A DNA stretch of 5,427 bases from Planctomycetota bacterium (GTDB lineage Bacteria > Planctomycetota > Phycisphaerae > UBA1845): positions 1-5,427 of the forward strand of contig JADFMZ010000236.1 of NCBI GenBank assembly GCA_022563615.1. The letters run 5' to 3'. The notes under the pieces were generated by a model that was not told where the DNA came from, ran no database searches, and was given only the letters and a program-made list of their open reading frames with translations. A program made the position numbers and the translations under genes. Each line of letters starts with the position of its first letter. Position 1 is the stretch's first letter. Positions 1 through 4,618 of the stretch are shown here, one piece after another.

Positions 1-256
1 GAGTGAATTCAATCGCAAGGGCTGGCTGGATTTGGCGTTCCAGCGCTCCGTTGTACGGCGGTCGCTGGCCTTTGCCATCGTAGTCGGAGCTATTCTGATT
101 TTAATCAACCACGGCGAGGCGATCTTGCAGGGCGAGGTTGGCATGGATCTAGCCATAAGAATGGGGCTTACGGTGTTTGTTCCTTATGTCGTTTCCACGC
201 CTTCGAGCGTTGGTGCCATGTTCACGCCCCCGGAACCGTTTGGCGGTCACGCTTAA
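1..256 (+). CDS. nrtS: NrtS-type small membrane nitrate/nitrite transporter, start codon cut by window edge
   Basis: About 85 residues, predicted to sit in the inner membrane. The sequence shows a basic stretch (SVVRRSLAFA), a first hydrophobic helix with the pattern VVGAILILINHGEAIL, a short loop and a second helix ending VFVPYVVSTPSSVGAM. The LINHG(E/D)AI and VPYxVST signatures are what I remember of the NrtS family, small two-helix proteins shown in cyanobacteria to transport nitrate and nitrite and found in many other bacteria. An internal TTG start at 32 would give 74 residues. However, the frame is open to the left edge and base 1 is a G followed by AGT GAA TTC, so an ATG whose A and T lie just outside the window is likely. 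The 16-base gap to the next gene suggests co-transcription. The family call rests on memory of its motifs, and transport itself is inferred. Confidence 0.75.
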   Translation, partial: SEFNRKGWLDLAFQRSVVRRSLAFAIVVGAILILINHGEAILQGEVGMDLAIRMGLTVFVPYVVSTPSSVGAMFTPPEPFGGHA

Positions 257-272
257 TCGAGCAAGGTAACTG

Positions 273-1136
273 ATGGATACGCACCTTCGCGAGAGACGAT
301 CCGGCCACGCCGACACCGTTGCGCGGGACGCGCCGACGGCTCATCGGGACCGGCAAACCCGTGGTCGAGGTTCGGCGCAGAGATCCTCTGGACTGCGGCG
401 CCTGTCCGTCATCATTCCCACCTTCAACGAGGAAAGGACGATCGGCCATACGCTCGACCGCGTGCGTGGTGGAAGTGCATGGGAGGTGATCGTGGTCGAT
501 GGGCGGAGCACGGACCGGACCCGTGAGATCGCTCGCGCCTACGGCGCAACGGTTGTCGAGTCGCCTCCCGGCCGGGGGCGGCAGCTTGCGGTAGGAGCGT
601 CGATCGCCACCGGTGATACGCTGCTGTTCCTGCATGCCGACACATCTCTGCCTTCGGGTTTTGACGACTACGTCTTTGGCGCTCTCGATCAACCGGGTGT
701 CTGCGCCGGCGCGTTCCGGTTGTTGATCGATGGCGAGGGCCGATCCTTCCGCCTCATCGAGAAAATGGTGAACTTCCGGTCCCGTGCCCGTCAGATGCCG
801 TACGGCGACCAGGCCATCTTCGTTCGGGCACGCGTCCTTCACGAGGCTGGTGGCTTCCCCGACCTGCCGATCATGGAAGACTATGTGCTAATCCGGCGTT
901 TGCAGCGTATAGGCCGCGTCGTGATCGCACCGGCTACGGTCGTGACATCGGCTCGTCGGTGGATCGACCACGGCGTGTGGCGAACAACGCTGCGCAATCA
1001 AGTTTGTATCGCGGCGTATCGGCTCGGCGTCTCCCCGGCGCGCATCGCACGATGGCGAGAAGACGCCGGTGCGCCGCGCCCTGCAACGTCAACGTATAGG
1101 CCAGTGTCCAATGGATCCGGTAGGAATACCGTGTGA
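273..1136 (+). CDS. Family-2 glycosyltransferase, TIGR04283 type (rSAM/selenodomain-associated, arsenosugar biosynthesis)
   Basis: A 287-residue GT-A fold glycosyltransferase, probably cytoplasmic, using a nucleotide-sugar donor. Motifs in order: LSVIIPTFNEE (44-54), VVDGRSTD (74-81), PGRGRQL (99-105), the metal-binding HAD segment LFLHADT (118-124), GAF (146-148), PYGDQAIF (176-183), GGFPDLPIMED (193-203), then SARRW and TLRNQ..YRLGVSP near the end. PGRGRQ, PYGDQ and SARRW are typical of the TIGR04283 subfamily, which was named for its association with radical-SAM/selenoprotein loci and is now placed in arsenosugar biosynthesis. The ATG at 273 has AAGG (263-266) six bases upstream. The first 43 residues are Arg-rich and have no counterpart in the family, and the last 25 or so also look non-homologous. 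No better-supported later start is visible. It lies 16 bases after the nrtS-like gene and 19 bases before the DUF3179 gene, so an operon is likely. The acceptor is unknown. Confidence 0.88.
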   Translation: MDTHLRERRSGHADTVARDAPTAHRDRQTRGRGSAQRSSGLRRLSVIIPTFNEERTIGHTLDRVRGGSAWEVIVVDGRSTDRTREIARAYGATVVESPPGRGRQLAVGASIATGDTLLFLHADTSLPSGFDDYVFGALDQPGVCAGAFRLLIDGEGRSFRLIEKMVNFRSRARQMPYGDQAIFVRARVLHEAGGFPDLPIMEDYVLIRRLQRIGRVVIAPATVVTSARRWIDHGVWRTTLRNQVCIAAYRLGVSPARIARWREDAGAPRPATSTYRPVSNGSGRNTV

Positions 1137-1155
1137 AGTGCGAGGTTAAGGTGTC

Positions 1156-2004
1156 ATGACACAAAGACGAGACGAGAATCGCGATGATGGGCAGGAGATC
1201 ATGTCTGCGCATATTGTGGCGACCGGTGCGTGCGCATCACGCTCTTTTCTACCGCGAACATCCGGACAACGGGCAGTCGTCGGCATCCTATCGCTCTTGA
1301 TTGTACTCTTCGCCGCACAGAGTGCCCATGTACTACTGGTGCGATCCGCTGCACTCGAAGGGCTATCGCAGGCCCGTCGTCATCCGGGAAAGCTCCACTC
1401 TCGCCCCATCATCGAGCGTGAAGGGCGAACGCTACTTTGGGCTCGCGGTGCACGCGGCAGCCCGGAGGTCGAGTGGTTCGACGTGACGGATTCCACGATC
1501 GATCCGGAACGGTTCCAGTACGGGATCGGAAAGGACACCATTCCGTCGATCGACTCGCCGCAATTCCTGGACGCCAATGACCCGCGCCTTCGTGATGCCG
1601 GAATCGACGACGAGACGCGCGTCATCGGCTTCGCACATAAGGGCGACGCGCGAGCCTATCCGCTCCACATTCTCAATCGACATGAACTCGTCAACGACAC
1701 CGTCGGTGGGAAACCCGTGACCGTGGGATGGTGACCGCTCGACCGGTTGTCCGTGGTCTACGGACGCGAGATCGACGGCAAAGTGGTGACGTTCGGAACT
1801 TCCGGCTACACGATGAGCAACGTCTTTGTGCTCTACGACCGGGAGACCGAATCGGTCTGGTACCCGACAGATGAAAAACACCTGGAAGCAACTTCGGGAG
1901 CTAGGCAGGGTACACGAATCGAGTTTCTTGAGAAGCCCACGCCAATGCCGCTGGGTCAGTGGCGGAAAATGCATCCGAAGACAAGAGTGCTCTTGCCCGA
2001 GTAG
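1156..2004 (+). CDS. DUF3179 membrane-anchored protein with in-frame TGA read as selenocysteine (candidate new selenoprotein)
   Basis: With TGA 1732-1734 read through, the product is 282 residues and ends at TAG 2002-2004. One hydrophobic helix (residues 40-62) should anchor it in the membrane, with the domain probably outside the cytoplasm. DUF3179 hallmarks follow: GIGKDTIPSID (123-133), VIGF..KGDARAYPLHILN (156-174), RHELVNDTVGGKPV (175-188), then W-Sec-PL (192-195), SVVYGREIDGKVVTFGTSG, LYDRETESVW, and a C-terminal WRKMHPKTRVLL. Family members normally have YCPL or WCPL here, so Sec193 replaces the conserved Cys with no gap in the alignment. The second Cys of CPLC members is Asp196. The function of DUF3179 is not established; a redox role is inferred from the Sec. 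Start choice is uncertain: ATG 1156 has AAGG four bases upstream, while ATG 1201 follows AGGAG at a short spacing and would remove 15 hydrophilic residues. A conventional gene caller would split this into 1156-1734 and a TTG-started 1747-2004. A pseudogene with one nonsense mutation is the alternative, disfavoured by the SECIS. Confidence 0.8.
1732..1734 (+). other. UGA recoded as selenocysteine (Sec193)
   Basis: This is the only in-frame stop between 1156 and 2002. It sits between Trp192 (TGG) and Pro194 (CCG), exactly where DUF3179 proteins carry the conserved Cys of (Y/W)CPL. A Cys-to-Sec change needs only TGC to TGA. The glycosyltransferase (TGA 1134-1136) and the exonuclease use TGA as a normal stop, so a whole-genome TGA reassignment to Trp or Gly is unlikely. 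Confidence 0.78.
1746..1767 (+). promoter_or_regulatory. Bacterial-type SECIS element within the DUF3179 reading frame
   Basis: A perfect 6-bp stem pairs 1749-1754 (GTCCGT) with 1760-1765 (ACGGAC) around the pentaloop GGTCT (1755-1759). It can extend by a T1748-G1766 wobble and G1746-C1767, leaving T1747 bulged. The loop begins 20 bases after the TGA. In E. coli fdhF the SelB-binding hairpin also has GGTTG on its 5' side, a GGUCU apical segment with essential G and U, a bulged U, and lies about 18 bases after its UGA. The match in loop, flank, bulge and distance is why I call this a SECIS that SelB would bind. The stem above the bulge is longer than in fdhF. No selA, selB, selC or selD is in the window. 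Confidence 0.75.
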
Positions 2005-2469
2005 TTCGTGAACGGGTTCAACAGCGTAGCGTGGGTTTATTCGGCCGACACCGATTCTCCGTATTTCGCTGCTGGCAGTCAAGGAAAACTTCGCCCGGCA
2101 TCGTGGATGTGGCTCCCGAGCATCGGTTTGCTCCACAACCCGGACCCCGCGGGTTTCAGCGAGACGACCGGCAAGTGTCGTTTTGCGTCATGGAAGTCGA
2201 CTTGGAGTGTGAATCGATCGCCTGGCTGTCCGGCGATGAGCGTGAGAGGTTTGGCGCACGGCGCGCTTCGCGGCCAACGTCTGCGTGGCTCGGTCCGCGA
2301 TCCTCGATTGGCGGGCCGCGATCGGAAGTGAGCTCCGTTGGGCGTCTTGCCGTCCTGAAATAGGAGTCGAAGCGGTTTCCAAAAGACGGACACATCGGGC
2401 GAGACGTCAGGAAGTCTGGCTCTCGCCTCGTCGAATGATTCCGTTTGACTCACGTCAGGCATGCGATAC
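2005..2469. other. Gene-poor interval between DUF3179 gene and exonuclease gene
   Basis: I see no convincing gene here on either strand. The DUF3179 frame stays open past its TAG until 2331, but the translation (for example GFNSVAWVYSADTDSPYF) matches no family I recognise and DUF3179 proteins normally end near the TAG. Other frames give Arg/Ser/Pro-rich text typical of chance ORFs in GC-rich DNA. The genes on the two sides converge here, so transcription termination is expected. The only structure noted is the inverted repeat at 2398-2427. Confidence 0.5.
2398..2427. repeat. Inverted repeat downstream of exonuclease gene, possible weak terminator
   Basis: GGCGAGA (2398-2404) pairs perfectly with TCTCGCC (2421-2427). 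The 16-base loop can form a further CAG/CTG pairing. It lies about 43 bases past the stop of the minus-strand exonuclease gene and in the convergent gap, where a terminator would be expected. There is no T-run directly after it on either strand (on the minus strand TTTT comes roughly a dozen bases later), so it does not fit a canonical intrinsic terminator. Confidence 0.3.
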
Positions 2470-3168
2470 TCACGGCGCCAGCCAGCGCGTGAACTTCTCC
2501 TGTGGGATGGGGCTGTCCATCCAGGATTGATCCGGCATCGGGTCACGCATGCAGTCCTCAACGGTGCACAGGCGAGGCACGGGCACCGTGGAGAGCTTGC
2601 CGCGTTGCGTGATCCACGCAATCTCGCGTCGCCGGATGATGGCGGAAACAACTTCATTCGTCATCCGCGCATCGGCCAGCACGTAATCGCACACGCGCTG
2701 GTGGTTGCCGGCTCGCCATTCGCGAGGGGCGTCGGCGGCGTTCATGGTCTTGTTCATGCCGATGCGCAGCCCCTTGGCGACGGCGTCCAGGCCAACAGGA
2801 AAGCCCTTCAGTTTGAAGAACTGATACATGGGGTCGTACATCGCGCGGGCGATACGCGACGCAGTCGCTACGTCGTTGGCGGCGCGGGCGATCCACTGCA
2901 GGTCGAAACTCAGACCGTTCCACGCGCAGATGGCGTGGCCGGTGTGCTGCATCTGCTCGAGATACTGCAGCAGTTCTTGCGCGTGCTGGCGTTCCAATTG
3001 AACCCGGGGTTGACCGCCCGCATCGGGCGAGAACCACAGTCGGTGCTCGCCGCCGTGGATCTGCGTGGCGGCAACCGCTACGTCGAAGGGAGCATACTTG
3101 TCGATGTCCTCGCCGGGTCGGAGGTCGAAGACGTTGGAGATTTCAATGTCGAAGCCGACGATCTTCAT
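2470..3168 (-). CDS. DnaQ-like (RNase H fold) 3'-5' exonuclease, DEDDy type
   Basis: A 232-residue cytoplasmic protein whose visible motifs are those of a metal-dependent 3'-5' exonuclease. Exo I is GFDIEIS with Asp7 and Glu9. Exo II is CAWNGLSFDLQWI with Asn84 and Asp89. Exo III is DYVLADARMT with Tyr162 and Asp166 in the YxxxD spacing, which makes it DEDDy rather than DEDDh. The conserved segment GFPVGLDAVAKGL (122-134) precedes Exo III. The C-terminal 50 residues (ITQRGK...TVEDCM..PMPDQSWMD) look like a short conserved tail rather than another domain. No polymerase, helicase or HRDC domain is attached, so it is a stand-alone nuclease; DNA versus RNA as substrate cannot be told. The ATG at 3166-3168 is immediately before the catalytic motif, as usual for the family; a GGAG sits about 11 bases upstream, rather far for a ribosome binding site. 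It is monocistronic here and convergent with the DUF3179 gene. Confidence 0.82.
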   Translation of the reverse strand: MKIVGFDIEISNVFDLRPGEDIDKYAPFDVAVAATQIHGGEHRLWFSPDAGGQPRVQLERQHAQELLQYLEQMQHTGHAICAWNGLSFDLQWIARAANDVATASRIARAMYDPMYQFFKLKGFPVGLDAVAKGLRIGMNKTMNAADAPREWRAGNHQRVCDYVLADARMTNEVVSAIIRRREIAWITQRGKLSTVPVPRLCTVEDCMRDPMPDQSWMDSPIPQEKFTRWLAP

Positions 3169-3218
3169 GGCGGTTTATGCTCCAAGTGCCGTTCATGCCG
3201 GTCCCGTTACCCGCACGA

Positions 3219-3239
3219 CGTCGGGCCAGTCGCCCGACG
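3219..3239. repeat. Perfect 8-bp inverted repeat upstream of exonuclease gene
   Basis: CGTCGGGC (3219-3226) and GCCCGACG (3232-3239) form a perfect 8-bp GC-rich hairpin with a 5-base loop (CAGTC). It begins 51 bases upstream of the exonuclease ATG on the minus strand. It could be an operator, a 5'-leader hairpin, or chance in GC-rich DNA. No T-run follows on either strand, so it is not an intrinsic terminator. Confidence 0.35.
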
Positions 3240-3796
3240 GCATTGCTCAACCTGCCCCGCGTCGGCACCATCGAAGTCGGTCGTGCGCGGCGTGCGGATC
3301 AAGTCAATTGTTGGCGGCGGCACGGCGGCGTCAAGGCGACGGGGGTTTGGGCGAAATCTGTAGATCCGCCACACCCGTCGGCCTCCGGAACTCGCACGTC
3401 GACCGCACCATCACCTCCTTGGCCTCGCCGTTCGACCTGACCAACGGCTGGGCGGCGTTTGCTTCGTGGCCTTCACTATAATCCGGACGGACGTAGCGAA
3501 CCCGCCGCGCGGTGCCCACGGGTCAGCGGTCGAAACCACCCAGGGGTTGCCGGCCTTGTCCGTTGGTCCACCGGGTAAAGGAATGTGTGTATTCTATCGC
3601 CAGCGGCCTTGCCGAGATGCTCGACCTTGCCGTGCAAGCCGCTGAATCAAAGAGCGTGCTGGCACCACGGTGCGAGAGTTGCTGCCAGGGTTACGTTCGG
3701 GGAGGTCAACAATCGGTATCGAGTTCCGTGACCGACCAGTTTACGCGAGCCCGTGGGCCAGAGAGTGCCCGCGGTCGCTCGTTGTAACACGAGTAT

Positions 3797-3843
3797 GCGC
3801 TAGCCATTCGCGCCGGTCACGAACCTCCGGCGGCGCTAGCCAT
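3797..3843. repeat. Short direct repeat pair, GCGCTAGCCAT
   Basis: The 11-mer occurs at 3797-3807 and again at 3833-3843, 36 bases apart start to start, with a palindromic GCTAGC core in each copy. The GC-rich segment between them contains a CCGG...CCGG inverted repeat. No mobile element or recombinase gene adjoins it. Confidence 0.4.
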
Positions 3844-3899
3844 ACCTCCCACCATCAGGGCTGCTGATCCCACAATTCGCTCAACAGGTCAGCGTCGGT

Positions 3900-4618
3900 G
3901 CGATTCGATTTCGCCATGCCCCGGGCTTGACCGGCTCGCGTGAACGCTCCTACGACGCGAGCCTAACTCTGACCCAGCCGGAGACGCCGACGCTCGAGGA
4001 CATTGGTTTTCTCACGCTTGATCACCCCTGAGCGGGCACTGGCGAGGCAAACTCGACGACTGTGAGTTGGAGGTGGCGTCGGCCTGTGACACTCAGCGTG
4101 GGATCAAAGCCGGCGACAGCTTTATGGCCCTGCCGTAGGGCTTCTGTTTTGCTGGCGCGTTGTCGGTCGTGGCAAGCCCGTGGAAGCTGAGCGACGAGGC
4201 CACGGCGTTGTTGATGAAACGTTTTTACGAGAACTTGCTGGGCGAGTTCGATGAACGACGGGAGAGGCGTACACTTGCGGACAACCTGCCCAAGGCTGTG
4301 GCACTGCGTGAGGCCAAACAAGGGCTGCGGTCGCGGAGCGCGGCCCAGGTGCGTAAACTCGTGGAAAGGAGCAACGAATCGGATTGGATCGAGTGGTTAC
4401 GCACAAACCTGTTCAACGACCAGGAACTCGTTGTTGAGGTGACGGACGAAGGCGTCATTTCATTCCGCAAACAGCAAGCTGATAGCTCCGATTACGGACC
4501 TTCGAAGTATGAAATGAGACTCGCTGGGCCGCGCTCTCCGGTCACTCGTCTTTCGAGGAACTCGGGGTGGGCTTTCTTAACCCAGCTCATAGAGCACGCC
4601 CAACACCTCACGCGTTGA
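3900..4618 (+). pseudogene. Decayed CHAT-domain (caspase-like) protein, frameshifted and interrupted by an amber codon
   Basis: CHAT domains are caspase-fold cysteine proteases, often effectors in bacterial conflict systems. Pieces of one domain lie in two frames. From 3939 the frame reads RERSYDASLTLTQPETPTLEDIGFLTLDHP and stops at TGA 4029-4031. From 4028, one frame over, it reads LSGHWRGKLDDCELEV, then ASACDTQRG with the catalytic-type Cys at 4085-4087, GDSFMALP, TAG (4136-4138), then GFCFAGALSVVASPWKLSDEATALLMKRFYENLLGEF and LPKAVALREAK. The switch falls at the C-run 4025-4028 (one base lost). The TAG replaces the Trp or similar residue of the usual MALPxGF. The expected HFATHG segment is at 3909-3926 but reads RHAPG or DFAMPR, so the catalytic His is gone. 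After about residue 75 of the last open frame (4160-4618) the usual C-terminal HPYYWAAF is not recognisable. The left boundary is approximate. A TTG-started 152-residue product from 4160 is possible but would lack the catalytic half. Confidence 0.8.

Larger units (their letters stand above)
3169..3899. other. Gene-poor interval, no supported gene
   Basis: No frame on either strand gives a recognisable protein. Candidates include 3331-3519 (minus, GTG start, 62 residues), 3512-3787 (plus, 91 residues) and 3670-3867 (plus, 65 residues). All lack a convincing ribosome binding site and family resemblance, and they overlap one another. No tRNA-like T-loop pattern was found. The left edge should contain the promoter and leader of the minus-strand exonuclease gene. 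The right part may hold unrecognisable upstream remains of the decayed CHAT gene. Structures seen are an 8-bp hairpin at 3219-3239 and an 11-bp direct repeat around 3797-3843. Confidence 0.5.

Noticed and set aside
222..842. 206-residue minus-strand ORF
   Set aside because: It lies opposite the glycosyltransferase, which has full family motifs. Its own translation is low in recognisable structure.
1747..2004. Separate 85-residue gene starting at TTG 1747
   Set aside because: It begins in the middle of the DUF3179 domain, with no ribosome binding site, in the same frame as the upstream part. It is the C-terminal half of the TGA-containing gene.
2005..2331. Readthrough of the TAG at 2002-2004 into a further 109 open codons
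   Set aside because: DUF3179 proteins normally end near this point, the downstream text matches nothing I recognise, and there is no recoding signal for the TAG.
2398..2427. Inverted repeat as a canonical Rho-independent terminator
   Set aside because: No T-run follows the stem directly on either strand and the loop is long. It is listed only as an inverted repeat.
2461..3363. 300-residue plus-strand ORF
   Set aside because: It is the antisense shadow of the DEDDy exonuclease, which carries all catalytic motifs on the minus strand.
3477..3482. Perfect TATAAT on the plus strand as a promoter
   Set aside because: No -35-like sequence lies at 16-18 bases upstream (the nearest TTGCTT is only about 12 bases away), and no supported gene follows soon after.
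4136..4138. Amber codon in the CHAT domain as pyrrolysine or another recoding event
   Set aside because: It sits where family members have an ordinary residue in MALPxGF, and the same domain also carries a frameshift and a lost His, so simple decay explains it.
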